The notes under the pieces were generated by a model that was not told the DNA's origin, did not search any database, and saw nothing but the letters and a program-made list of their open reading frames with translations. A stretch of DNA of 64,000 nucleotides, taken from contig JAGDZR010000007.1 in the NCBI GenBank assembly GCA_049115695.1, positions 62,001-126,000 on the forward strand, given 5' to 3'. Within the stretch, counting starts at the first letter, position 1; each line of letters starts with the position of its first letter. This document shows positions 1 through 7,962 of the stretch, in pieces. Source of the stretch: JAGDZR01 sp049115695. Lineage in GTDB: Bacteria > Bacteroidota > Bacteroidia > Cytophagales > Cyclobacteriaceae. The position numbers were made by a program, and so were the translations under genes.

Positions 1-669
1 TACGAAGATGGATCTGTGACCGAAAACACAAGAGTCTCTTACCCGATTCATCACATCCGAAATGCAATTCAACCATCTATTGGAGGTATTCCAAAGAACA
101 TCTTCTTCCTAACCTGTGATGCCTTTGGTGTTATTCCCCCACTGATGAGACTTTCAAAGGGTCAGGCGATGTATCACTTTATCTCAGGCTATACTTCCAA
201 GGTTGCGGGCACTGAAGCTGGAGTAGATGAGCCACAGCCGGTATTTTCTGCTTGTTTTGGGGCACCCTTCCTGCCTCTACATCCTACTAAGTATGCCGAA
301 ATGCTTGGCGAAAAAATGGAGCAGCACGAGGTAAAAATCTGGTTGATTAACACCGGATGGACCGGGGGTGCTTATGGAGTGGGAGAACGAATCAAACTCA
401 AGTACACAAGAGCCATGATTACTGCTGCCCTGAGCGGTGTGATGGACAATGTCGGATATAGAACACATTCTATTTTCGGAGCAGAAATTCCGCTGACTTG
501 CCCTGAGGTACCTAATGAAATCCTCAGTCCAAGGGAAACCTGGAAAAACGACGAGGCATTCTATGCTCAGGCCAATGATCTTGCAAAACGTTTCAACGAA
601 AATTTCAAAAAGTATGAGGAATTTGCCAATGAAGAAATCATGAATGGCGCTCCTAAACCAAGGGAATAA
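1..669 (+). CDS. pckA: phosphoenolpyruvate carboxykinase (ATP), C-terminal part
   Basis: This is the last 222 codons of ATP-dependent PEP carboxykinase, cut by the left edge; the frame is open from base 1. The enzyme converts oxaloacetate plus ATP to phosphoenolpyruvate, CO2 and ADP, the first committed step of gluconeogenesis. Seen directly: the conserved C-terminal blocks LTCDAFGVIPP, the SGYTSKVAGTEAGV stretch, FGAPFLPLHP and NTGWTGGAYGVG, all typical of the ATP-type enzyme, whose usual length is about 530-540 residues. The in-frame GTG at base 16 is internal and not the real start. A strong hairpin follows the stop codon, and methylglyoxal synthase begins right behind it, so two enzymes at the lower-glycolysis branch point lie side by side. 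Confidence 0.96.
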   Translation, partial: YEDGSVTENTRVSYPIHHIRNAIQPSIGGIPKNIFFLTCDAFGVIPPLMRLSKGQAMYHFISGYTSKVAGTEAGVDEPQPVFSACFGAPFLPLHPTKYAEMLGEKMEQHEVKIWLINTGWTGGAYGVGERIKLKYTRAMITAALSGVMDNVGYRTHSIFGAEIPLTCPEVPNEILSPRETWKNDEAFYAQANDLAKRFNENFKKYEEFANEEIMNGAPKPRE

Positions 670-690
670 TTAATTAACCTTGTTTTTAAC

Positions 691-724
691 AAAAGCCTGG
701 GGCATCTTCGTCTCAGGCTTTTTT
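691..724 (+). terminator. intrinsic terminator after pckA, abutting mgsA
   Basis: A perfect 9-bp stem (AAAAGCCTG at 691-699 with CAGGCTTTT at 714-722) ends in a T run to 724. The first possible mgsA ATG is at 726, so this hairpin either ends pckA transcripts or acts as a partial attenuator that mgsA transcription must read through. Confidence 0.8.
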
Positions 725-725
725 A

Positions 726-1100
726 ATGTCAGAAAAAATGAAACTAGCAGTTATATCGCATGATGGTAAAAAGGCAGAAATGGTAGCCTTTCTGCTCAAT
801 TACAAGAGCAAACTACAAGGTGTAGAAATCGTAGCGACAGGAACGACTGGTGGACACGCCGAAAAAGCGGGACTCGAAGTGCACAAATTTCTTTCCGGAC
901 CACTTGGGGGAGATGCTCAAATTGCTGCATTAGCGGCTGAAAAGGAACTAGATGCTGTTTTCTTCTTTCGCGATCCAATGGACAAGCACCCACACGAACC
1001 AGATGTTCAAATGCTGATGCGCATCTGCGATGTACACAACATTCCACTGGCGACTAATCCAGCTACCGCTAAGTTGGTAATGGAGTCACTGATCAAGTAA
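726..1100 (+). CDS. mgsA: methylglyoxal synthase
   Basis: Converts dihydroxyacetone phosphate to methylglyoxal and phosphate, the glycolytic bypass that relieves phosphate limitation. The 124-residue product carries the family blocks ATGTTGG (phosphate binding), SGPLGGD (with the catalytic aspartate), FFRDPMDKHPHEPDV (the conserved His and Asp) and LATNPATA. It resembles the short Bacillus-type enzymes, which begin near the MKLAVISHD motif; an in-frame ATG at 738 would give exactly that start, so 726 and 738 are both possible. There is almost no space between the pckA terminator and either start. The gene therefore probably depends on read-through from pckA or on a promoter overlapping the hairpin. 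It converges on the nucleoside transporter, whose stop lies 7 bp beyond its own. Confidence 0.95.
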   Translation: MSEKMKLAVISHDGKKAEMVAFLLNYKSKLQGVEIVATGTTGGHAEKAGLEVHKFLSGPLGGDAQIAALAAEKELDAVFFFRDPMDKHPHEPDVQMLMRICDVHNIPLATNPATAKLVMESLIK

Positions 1101-1107
1101 TTGTCTA

Positions 1108-2421
1108 TTAGGCAAACAAAGCTCCTGCAATACTTGCTGTCATCATGGTTGCTAATGTGGCAGCAGCCAGGGCTTTAAGACCAAGTTTAGATAGATCAGC
1201 CTGACGTGTAGGTGCCATCCCTCCGATTCCTCCAATCTGAATGGCTATGCTGCTGAAATTAGCAAATCCACACAAGGCATAGGTTGATATTATGATAGAC
1301 TTTTCGCTCAACACTCCGCTGGATTTCATATCTGCAAGACTTAAATAGGCCACAAACTCATTGATCACCGTTTTCTGTCCTAATAGGCTTCCAACAAGGA
1401 TCGATTCATTCCAGTCTACTCCTATTGCAAATGCAAACCATCGGAATATCTGACCCAAAATATATTGTAAAGAAAATCCATCAAAAGCACCGTTAGTTGA
1501 GCGAATCACATACTCATTTAAGCCGGTAATGGCTCCAAAACCATCCACCAACACCCAATTCAAAGCAAATATGATGGCAATAAAAGCAAGCAACATTCCA
1601 CCAATATTCAGGGCTAGTTTAACCCCATCAGAAGCGCCCTGTGCAAGTGCATCAATTACATTCACACCCAGGCTGTCTTTACTGACCTTAAGGCTACTAT
1701 CAATTTTATCATGCTCATTTTCCGGAAGGAAGATCTTGGCCATCACGATGGCAGCCGGCGCATTCATGATGGAAGCACTCAACAGGTAGGTAGCAAATTT
1801 AGCTTGCTGAGCTGGGTCTCCCCCTCCCAAAAACGACACATATGCTCCCAACACACTGCCTGCAATGGTGGCCATCCCACCAGTCATGAGACAGTTAAGC
1901 TCAGATTTGGTCATTCCTTTGATGAAGGGCCTGACCAGCAAAGGGGCCTCTGTCTGTCCCAGAAATATATTTCCCGCCGCAGATAAGCTCTCTGCACCAG
2001 ACAACCTCATCGTCTTGGTCATAATCCAGGCAAAACCAAAAACAATCTTTTGCAGCACACCCAAATAATAAAGACCTGCCGTCACTGAGGAAAAGAAGAT
2101 AACTGTAGGTAACGCTTGAAAGACGAATAGGAATCCCAGATTATGTTTGGCTGATGATACAGCATCACTATTAATTGCTAGATCACCATACAGAAACTCT
2201 GCCCCTTTTAAAGCAAAATTCAAAAACTTTACGAATCCTGTACTGATCCACTCAAATGCACGCTGGATAAAAGCTACCTCTCCGATTAGCAGACCGAAAA
2301 CAATTTGAATGAGAATACCAGCACCTACCAATTTCCAATCAATGCTTCTCCTATTTCCAGAGAGTAGAAAAGCAATTCCAATCAGCGTAATCAGGCCAAA
2401 TAACCCCCTCAAATAATCCAT
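1108..2421 (-). CDS. concentrative nucleoside transporter (CNT/NupC family)
   Basis: Inner-membrane cation-coupled nucleoside importer of 437 residues. It has the expected N-terminal hydrophobic segments, the CNT signature GQTEAPLLVRPF in the first re-entrant hairpin, the TGGMATIAGSVLGAY segment, and the C-terminal YALCGFANFSSIAIQIGGIG block that forms the second half of the nucleoside-binding core. Length matches bacterial and animal-type CNTs. It is the last gene of a reverse-strand cluster (etfB, etfA, bifunctional nuclease, transporter) with only 8 bp between it and the gene upstream, so it is probably cotranscribed. The substrate (purine or pyrimidine nucleosides; Na+ or H+ coupling) cannot be told from the sequence. 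Confidence 0.93.
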   Translation of the reverse strand: MDYLRGLFGLITLIGIAFLLSGNRRSIDWKLVGAGILIQIVFGLLIGEVAFIQRAFEWISTGFVKFLNFALKGAEFLYGDLAINSDAVSSAKHNLGFLFVFQALPTVIFFSSVTAGLYYLGVLQKIVFGFAWIMTKTMRLSGAESLSAAGNIFLGQTEAPLLVRPFIKGMTKSELNCLMTGGMATIAGSVLGAYVSFLGGGDPAQQAKFATYLLSASIMNAPAAIVMAKIFLPENEHDKIDSSLKVSKDSLGVNVIDALAQGASDGVKLALNIGGMLLAFIAIIFALNWVLVDGFGAITGLNEYVIRSTNGAFDGFSLQYILGQIFRWFAFAIGVDWNESILVGSLLGQKTVINEFVAYLSLADMKSSGVLSEKSIIISTYALCGFANFSSIAIQIGGIGGMAPTRQADLSKLGLKALAAATLATMMTASIAGALFA

Positions 2422-2429
2422 GAAATAAG

Positions 2430-3020
2430 CTAGTTGCGGCGATTCAGTTCATCACGTATTTGAGCCGCTCGTTCATAATCCTCCTCTGTGAGGGCTGTTT
2501 CAAGCATTTTACTCAATTTCTCTGATGACATATCTCCGAGCTTTTGCGGCTTTTCATCTTCTACTTCTACAGATTCTCGCTCCTCAGTTGGTGTTTCATC
2601 TTCCTCATCAGTGAGCATGATACCCGCCTCATTGAGTATCGCTTCATTGGTAAAAATAGGCACGCCAAAGCGCAAACCTATTGCAATAGCATCACTGGGG
2701 CGAGAGTCTATATCGACTCTTTTCCCATTATGATTACAGACAATCCTGGAAAAGAATACACCTTCCTTTAGATCGCTGATTACTATTTCTTCAACCTTAA
2801 CATCAAAACTGAAGGCAAATGACTTAAATAAATCATGTGTCATCGGCCGATTAGGGGTAATCTTCTCAATTTCAATCGCGATGGCTTGTGCCTCAAACAT
2901 TCCAATAATGATTGGCAACCTTCTATTCCCTTCTACTTCTCCCAGTACTAGTGCAAACGAACCAGATTGCGACTGACTGGAAGATAATCCCAATATCTCC
3001 AGTTTGATTTTTTCTGCCAT
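2430..3020 (-). CDS. bifunctional nuclease (BFN/DUF151) family protein with UVR motif
   Basis: A 196-residue protein. Residues 1 to about 135 form the BFN/DUF151 domain, with LPIIIGMFEAQAIA, the RPMTHDLFKSF segment and the SRPSDAIAIGLRFGVPIF block, known from plant and bacterial proteins with reported RNase/DNase activity. After an acidic linker of about 30 residues, residues 165-193 match a UvrB/UvrC (UVR) motif (LSKMLETALTEEDYERAAQIRDEL). BFN plus UVR is a common architecture in Bacteroidota. The gene sits 2 bp downstream of etfA and 8 bp upstream of the nucleoside transporter, so it is almost certainly part of one transcript. The cellular role is not established. A link between nucleic-acid breakdown and nucleoside uptake is attractive but is only inference. 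Confidence 0.9.
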   Translation of the reverse strand: MAEKIKLEILGLSSSQSQSGSFALVLGEVEGNRRLPIIIGMFEAQAIAIEIEKITPNRPMTHDLFKSFAFSFDVKVEEIVISDLKEGVFFSRIVCNHNGKRVDIDSRPSDAIAIGLRFGVPIFTNEAILNEAGIMLTDEEDETPTEERESVEVEDEKPQKLGDMSSEKLSKMLETALTEEDYERAAQIRDELNRRN

Positions 3021-3022
3021 TA

Positions 3023-3973
3023 TTATGCTTTTGCCTCCCTAATTGCTTCGGTAAGTTTTGGTAAAACTTCAAATGCATCCCCAACAACACCATAATCCGC
3101 TGCTTTGAAAAATGGAGCTTCAGGGTCCTTATTGATTACTAATATATTTTTTGATGAATTTACACCTGCCAAATGTTGAATTGCTCCTGAAATACCAACA
3201 GCTACATATAAGGATGGGGCTACTTTGATACCCGTTTGCCCCACGTGCTCATGATGTGGTCTCCAGTCCATATCCGAAACAGGCTTACTACAACCTGTAG
3301 CTGCTCCCAGTTCCTTTGCCAGGTCTTCAATGATTCCCCAATTCTCAGGGCCTTTTAATCCTCGCCCACCTGATACGACGATATCAGCTTCTGGCAATAA
3401 TACATCTCCAGTTGCTTTCTCTTGAGAAGATACCTGGACCTTGAAGTCTGTGTCATTGATCTTCGGAGAAAATGTTTCAACAGCAGGATCGGATCCTCCA
3501 TCTGAAACCGGAACAGCATTCTTTTTGATTGTAAATATTTTCTTATCTCCGCTCAACTGAGTGTTCGCAAATGCCTTGCCAGTGTAAATACTTCGTTTGA
3601 CATTTCCGTCAGCATCAGGCAGTTCACTCACGTTTGAAACAAGTGCTGCATCAACTTTGATAGCCACCCGTGCACTCACCGGATCTCCCAGTGAACTTTT
3701 GGCCAGCACAAGTGTATTGGCTCCTTCTTCAGCAAATGCTTCAGCTATTGCCGACGAGTAAGCCATAATATTGGGTTGTTGATAGGCATCTTCTACCACG
3801 TGCAATACCTTGTTCGCTCCTGCACTTCCAATAGCGTTCAACTCCGTCTGCTCGGTATTACCGAACACAATGGCTGTCACGGCACTTTCTACTTTTGACG
3901 CAAAAGTCACTGCTTCCAATGATGACTTTTTTACCTGCCCTTCGTCTAATTCTACAAATACTAATACTGACAT
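3023..3973 (-). CDS. etfA: electron transfer flavoprotein subunit alpha
   Basis: Alpha subunit (316 residues) of the ETF heterodimer, which takes electrons from acyl-CoA and related dehydrogenases and passes them to ETF:quinone oxidoreductase. The N-terminal half is the ETF domain (SVLVFVELDEGQVKKSSLEAV). The C-terminal FAD-binding domain shows the family signature from VVSGGRGLKGPENW through GAATGCSKPVSD, then GQTGIKVAPSLYVAVGISGAIQHLAG and INKDPEAPFF. The gene begins 1 bp after the etfB stop and is followed at 2 bp by the BFN nuclease gene, so it is the second gene of a four-gene operon. No ETF dehydrogenase or quinone oxidoreductase gene is nearby. Confidence 0.96.
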   Translation of the reverse strand: MSVLVFVELDEGQVKKSSLEAVTFASKVESAVTAIVFGNTEQTELNAIGSAGANKVLHVVEDAYQQPNIMAYSSAIAEAFAEEGANTLVLAKSSLGDPVSARVAIKVDAALVSNVSELPDADGNVKRSIYTGKAFANTQLSGDKKIFTIKKNAVPVSDGGSDPAVETFSPKINDTDFKVQVSSQEKATGDVLLPEADIVVSGGRGLKGPENWGIIEDLAKELGAATGCSKPVSDMDWRPHHEHVGQTGIKVAPSLYVAVGISGAIQHLAGVNSSKNILVINKDPEAPFFKAADYGVVGDAFEVLPKLTEAIREAKA

Positions 3974-3974
3974 C

Positions 3975-4712
3975 TCAAATTACTTTTGCTTCACTTTTCA
4001 ATAAACCAACAAGTTCATCCATGTTATCCGGATCAATAAGTTTTACATCACCTTTTGCCGGTGGCAATTCGAACTTGCTCACGCTCGTCTTCTCAGTTTT
4101 GTCTGATGGATCAATCACATTCAAAGGCTTGGATCGTGCTGACATGATTCCTCTCATATTTGGGATTTTCCATTCCGCAATTGGTTCCTGACAGCCTGCA
4201 ACGAATGGCAACTCAACTGTCATGTATTCCTTACCTCCTTCTATCTCTCTTGAAAGTTTGGCAGTAGTTCCCTCAATTTCCAGGGTCATTACAGGAGAAA
4301 GTGATGGAATACCCAACATCTCTCCGACCATGCCATGCACTTGTCCTCCATTAAAATCAATGGATTCTCTACCCATTAAAATGAGATCATAGCTGTTTTC
4401 CTTTGCAATAGAGGCGATTTGATTGGCTACAAAAAAGGCATCCTGTGGATCTGCGTTTACTCTAATCGCATCATCGGCCCCTATGGCAAGCGCTTTGCGC
4501 AGTGTGGGTTCTGTTTCTGATTCTCCGACGTTCAGGGCGGTTATAGTGCCACCAAGCTGTTCCTTGAGCTCTACAGCTCTTGCCAAAGCGTAATCATCGT
4601 AGGGTCCGATGATAAATTGAATACCATTCTTATCAAACTTAGTATCGCCATCAGTGAACGATATCTTTGAAGTGGTATCGGGGACATGGGTTATGCACAC
4701 CAGTATTTTCAT
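3975..4712 (-). CDS. etfB: electron transfer flavoprotein subunit beta
   Basis: Beta subunit (245 residues) of ETF, which binds AMP and pairs with EtfA. Seen: the N-terminal KILVCITHVPDT block, the NPYD-like GPYDDYALARAVELKE segment, LILMGRESIDFNGGQVHGMVGEMLGIPS (recognition loop region) and the C-terminal VELPFVAG to MSARSKP region typical of the family. It is the first gene of the operon. The 187-bp gap to the divergent TPR gene should carry its promoter, but I saw no convincing consensus on the reverse strand there. Confidence 0.96.
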   Translation of the reverse strand: MKILVCITHVPDTTSKISFTDGDTKFDKNGIQFIIGPYDDYALARAVELKEQLGGTITALNVGESETEPTLRKALAIGADDAIRVNADPQDAFFVANQIASIAKENSYDLILMGRESIDFNGGQVHGMVGEMLGIPSLSPVMTLEIEGTTAKLSREIEGGKEYMTVELPFVAGCQEPIAEWKIPNMRGIMSARSKPLNVIDPSDKTEKTSVSKFELPPAKGDVKLIDPDNMDELVGLLKSEAKVI

Positions 4713-4899
4713 TGGTTAACTTTAGTTATTTATGATTGCTGTCACCAATATTCAAGTTAAAATATTGATTGTTTATTTGCTCGAAAAAGCCGTCACACAT
4801 TTAAAATCAGTCATTTTGATACTGATTCTTAATCGATGTATTTTGACGTAATTTTGCCCGTGAAGTTAGTCAATATTGAAGTAAATAAAAATCAACAAA

Positions 4900-5226
4900 A
4901 TGGACATCAACCGTGTTGAGCAACTACAAAAATTCATTCAGGAAACGCCCGATGATCCATTTCCAAAATATGCACTGGGGCTAGAATACAAAAACTCAGA
5001 TCTTACGTCAGCCGCTCAATCATTTGAGACCCTTTTAACCGAGCATCCAGAGTATTTACCAGCATACTATCATGCCGCGGAAGTATTTTGTGAACTTAAC
5101 TTAGTAGAAAAAGTGAAACATATTTACGAACAGGGAATAGATTTAGCGAAAAAGCAGCGTGACCAAAAAGCTTTAAGTGAACTCCAGAATGCCTTTCAAA
5201 ATTTCCTATTTGAGTATGACCATTAG
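4900..5226 (+). CDS. small tetratricopeptide-repeat protein
   Basis: A 108-residue soluble protein with no signal peptide. It contains two to three TPR-like helical hairpins (for example DPFPKYALGLEYKNSDLTSAAQSFETLLTEHPEY with the usual A/Y/P spacing), so it probably mediates protein-protein contacts; no specific partner can be named. A TAATTTTG element at 4849-4856, a match to the Bacteroidota -7 consensus TAnnTTTG, lies 44 bp upstream of the ATG and may be its promoter, although no good -33 TTTG lies at the usual spacing. Its stop codon overlaps by 4 bp the end of the convergent oxidoreductase gene. Confidence 0.75.
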   Translation: MDINRVEQLQKFIQETPDDPFPKYALGLEYKNSDLTSAAQSFETLLTEHPEYLPAYYHAAEVFCELNLVEKVKHIYEQGIDLAKKQRDQKALSELQNAFQNFLFEYDH

Positions 5227-6209
5227 GGTTCCCAGGTAATTACAATTTTCCCAAGGTGATCGTGTGCCTTGAATCTATCAAAAGCTTCCAAATAATTACT
5301 CGTGGTAAAAACCCTGTCTATTGTCGGAGTTATTTGATTTTTGTTCACGAAATCAACCATTTCAAGGAATTGGTCATCAGAGGCCATCGTAGAACCCAGC
5401 ACATCTATTTGTTGCCAAAACAGTTTCCTGATATCGAAATCGGGCGTTTTACCTGTGGTTCCTCCATAGATAACAATCTTACCTCCTGGATTTACAATAC
5501 TGAGATATTCATTAAGACTAGCGCCAGCGGCACTGTCAATCACCAGGTCAACCTTTCCCTGGCTTGATAGTTGGTTTGCCCAATCATCATCGTGATAGTT
5601 GAAGCCCTTCGCAGCACCCAGATCACAAGCCCTATCAATTTTATCCTGATTACCTGAAGTAACAAAAACTTTGCAACCATGTGAAAGTGCAAATTGTAAA
5701 GCAAATTGCGATACTCCTCCACCAATACCTGTCACCAACACCCTATTCTCAGGTTTCAGCCTACCTCGGTAAAAAAGAGCTCTATATGCTGTCATGCCAG
5801 CTAATGGTAACCCAGCTGCTTGTTCCCAATTGAGGTGGCCGGGTTTCTCCGCTAGTCGGTCAACTGGTACCGTGATGAATTCTGATAAGGTACCATGATG
5901 TGGCATGCCAAGAATCGTATAATCGGTTCGCTGCGCACGATCATTTGGACCCCAGCTTTGATTAGGATTGACAATGACTTCCTTGTTCATCCATTGTGAT
6001 GGCCCCTTAATCACAATGCCAGCTCCATCAGACCCAAGAGTTACCCCTGGTTTAATACCTGGATACAAACCTTCTCGGATCCATTGATCTCTACGGTTAA
6101 GAGCAGAAGCCTTTAATTGAATCAGACATTCACCATCGCCGGGAATCGGAACATCGATTTCAAGCAACGCGATTGATTCATTTCCGCCGGAGTATTGAAT
6201 CGCCTTCAT
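5223..6209 (-). CDS. medium-chain dehydrogenase/reductase, quinone-reductase-like, zinc-free
   Basis: A 328-residue NAD(P)-dependent oxidoreductase of the MDR superfamily. The N-terminal GroES-like domain is seen in GECLIQLKASALNRRDQWIREG and LGSDGAGIV. The Rossmann domain begins at VLVTGIGGGVSQFALQFA, and the C-terminal part ends in AFDRFKAHDHLGKIVI. The cysteine-rich structural zinc loop and the catalytic zinc ligands of alcohol dehydrogenases are absent, so a zinc-independent quinone or enone reductase role is more likely than alcohol oxidation. The start codon directly abuts the dnaB stop, which suggests a two-gene transcript of unclear functional meaning. The real substrate is unknown. 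Confidence 0.85.
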   Translation of the reverse strand: MKAIQYSGGNESIALLEIDVPIPGDGECLIQLKASALNRRDQWIREGLYPGIKPGVTLGSDGAGIVIKGPSQWMNKEVIVNPNQSWGPNDRAQRTDYTILGMPHHGTLSEFITVPVDRLAEKPGHLNWEQAAGLPLAGMTAYRALFYRGRLKPENRVLVTGIGGGVSQFALQFALSHGCKVFVTSGNQDKIDRACDLGAAKGFNYHDDDWANQLSSQGKVDLVIDSAAGASLNEYLSIVNPGGKIVIYGGTTGKTPDFDIRKLFWQQIDVLGSTMASDDQFLEMVDFVNKNQITPTIDRVFTTSNYLEAFDRFKAHDHLGKIVITWEP

Positions 6210-7766
6210 TTAGAATGGCATTTCTCCTCCCGGAGTGTCAGTTTCACCTTGTGCGCTTCCTTTGCTTGGCAGGGTAATGGTAAAATCGGAGTTACTTCCC
6301 GATCCACCCCCTGACGCTGACGGGAACGGTGTACCATAGCTTTCACTAAAGGAAGGATCCAGATCAGCAAATTTGGTAAACTTACCGATGAACTTAAGCG
6401 GCACTGTCTCTGTTTGACCATTTCTATGCTTCGCAATGATCACTTCACCCATCCCATTGAGTGGAGTACCATCCTCTGACTGGGTAATACCGTAGTACTC
6501 AGCTCGATATAGAAATATCACCATATCTGCATCCTGCTCAATTGAGCCAGATTCCCTCAAATCAGAGAGCATAGGCTTTTTGTCTCCACCTCTGGTTTCA
6601 ACAGATCTACTCAACTGAGAAAGCGCCAGGACTGGCACATTCAATTCCTTGGCAATACCTTTAAGCGCTCGCGAAATTGATGCAATTTCCTGCTCTCTAT
6701 TGCCTCCACCCTTGGAGGTATCTCCGGACATCAACTGCAAATAATCGATGATGATCATCTTCACATCATGTTGAGCAACCAGTCTTCTGGCTTTCGCCCT
6801 CAATTCCAGAATCGAAAGACCTGGTGTATCATCGATAAAGATTGGAGCATCAGACAACTTGGAAGTTTTGTGCAAAAGCTGCTCCCATTCGTAATCCGCA
6901 AGTTTGCCTGTTTTGATTTTTTCACTTTCCAATTCAGCTTCAGCAGAAATGAGTCTATTGACCAATTGAACAGACGACATCTCAAGTGAAAATATCGCTA
7001 CACCATGTCCATGATCTACAGCTGCGTTTCTCATGGCTGATACCACAAAAGCCGTTTTACCCATACCCGGTCTGGCAGCAATGATCACCAGATCAGACGG
7101 CTGCCAACCAGCCGTCACTCTATCCAAAGCAGTAAACCCCGATGGAATTCCTGTTAGGCCATCTGTCTTATCCTTTCTTTCTGTTAATTCATCAATCGCT
7201 CGCGTAAGCAAATCGCTCATTTTATCGTAGTTCTTACGAATGTGCGATTCCGAAACATCAAACAATGATTGTTCTGCTCGATCAAGCAAATTGAAAACGT
7301 CTACCGTGTCTTCATATGCATCATGCTGTATTTCAGAAGATATTTTGATTAGCTCCCGCTTAATAGATTGTTCTGAAATAATTCTGGCATGAAACTCAAT
7401 ATTGGCGGCTGAGTTTACACGTGTCGTCAGTTCAGCTATGTAGTAGGCTCCTCCAACAATTTCCAGGTTTCCATTTCGCCTGAGCTGATGAGTAACTGTC
7501 TTGATATCAACAGGTTCACTATTGTTAAATAACTGAACAATTCCTTCATAAATATGCTGATGCGCCTCTCTATAAAAGCTTTGAGGTTTGAGAATATCAA
7601 TAACGGTTGTCAAGGCGTCCCGCTCTAACATCAAAGCACCTAGCACTGCTTCTTCAATGTCAACAGCCTGGGGTGGTAGCTTTCCTAACATGTCGACCGG
7701 CTCTTTTACCTGCATTCTTCGGGCTTTGGTTGATGACACAGGGAGAGAGGGCTTGGAGCTTTCCAT
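6210..7766 (-). CDS. dnaB: replicative DNA helicase
   Basis: Hexameric 5'-3' helicase of the replication fork, 518 residues from the ATG at 7766 (a TTG at 7769 is also in frame but less likely). The N-terminal DnaB domain begins at LPPQAVDIEEAVLGALML. The RecA-like C-terminal domain has Walker A ARPGMGKTAF near residues 231-240, Walker B MIIIDYLQLM, the LSQLSRSVE segment and the RESGSIEQDADMVIFLYR block. The last ~45 residues are a Ser/Gly-rich tail typical of Bacteroidota DnaB. No intein interrupts it. Upstream lie a TACGTTTG -7-like box and two DnaA boxes, which may tie its expression to DnaA. Confidence 0.97.
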   Translation of the reverse strand: MESSKPSLPVSSTKARRMQVKEPVDMLGKLPPQAVDIEEAVLGALMLERDALTTVIDILKPQSFYREAHQHIYEGIVQLFNNSEPVDIKTVTHQLRRNGNLEIVGGAYYIAELTTRVNSAANIEFHARIISEQSIKRELIKISSEIQHDAYEDTVDVFNLLDRAEQSLFDVSESHIRKNYDKMSDLLTRAIDELTERKDKTDGLTGIPSGFTALDRVTAGWQPSDLVIIAARPGMGKTAFVVSAMRNAAVDHGHGVAIFSLEMSSVQLVNRLISAEAELESEKIKTGKLADYEWEQLLHKTSKLSDAPIFIDDTPGLSILELRAKARRLVAQHDVKMIIIDYLQLMSGDTSKGGGNREQEIASISRALKGIAKELNVPVLALSQLSRSVETRGGDKKPMLSDLRESGSIEQDADMVIFLYRAEYYGITQSEDGTPLNGMGEVIIAKHRNGQTETVPLKFIGKFTKFADLDPSFSESYGTPFPSASGGGSGSNSDFTITLPSKGSAQGETDTPGGEMPF

Positions 7767-7812
7767 CAAAAATAATTAAGTTGTATTTTGGTTAACAATC
7801 TGAAAAGGGACA

Positions 7813-7820
7813 CAAACGTA
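7813..7820 (-). promoter_or_regulatory. candidate Bacteroidota -7 promoter element for dnaB
   Basis: Read on the reverse strand the bases are TACGTTTG, a full match to TAnnTTTG. It lies 47 bp upstream of the dnaB ATG, a sensible distance for a short leader. A proper -33 TTTG at 19-bp spacing is not present, so the call rests on the -7 box alone. Confidence 0.4.
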
Positions 7821-7872
7821 GCGATGTTGTATATCAATTTCGGGAGATTCCGCATTTAAAGTTACCCAACAG

Positions 7873-7894
7873 ATATCCACAAATGTTATCCACA
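7873..7894 (+). promoter_or_regulatory. tandem DnaA boxes upstream of dnaB
   Basis: A perfect consensus DnaA box TTATCCACA lies at 7886-7894 and an 8-of-9 match (ATATCCACA) at 7873-7881, in the same orientation with starts 13 bp apart. They sit in the 196-bp gap between dnaB and the divergent Mur-ligase-like gene, upstream of the dnaB -7 candidate. This could be DnaA-controlled expression of dnaB. Two boxes alone are not enough to call a replication origin. Confidence 0.6.
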
Positions 7895-7962
7895 TTAGTT
7901 AAAGGTCTTTATGTTTGTCCTACTTCATTTTTATGGTATTTTTGGAGTACAACCAACACTTC

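Noticed and set aside
5223..6209. Zinc-dependent alcohol dehydrogenase
   Set aside because: The structural-zinc cysteines and catalytic-zinc ligands are not present; it fits the zinc-free quinone reductase-like branch.
7873..7894. Replication origin
   Set aside because: Only two DnaA boxes and no AT-rich unwinding cluster or dnaA/dnaN neighbours are seen; a regulatory pair near dnaB is the simpler reading.
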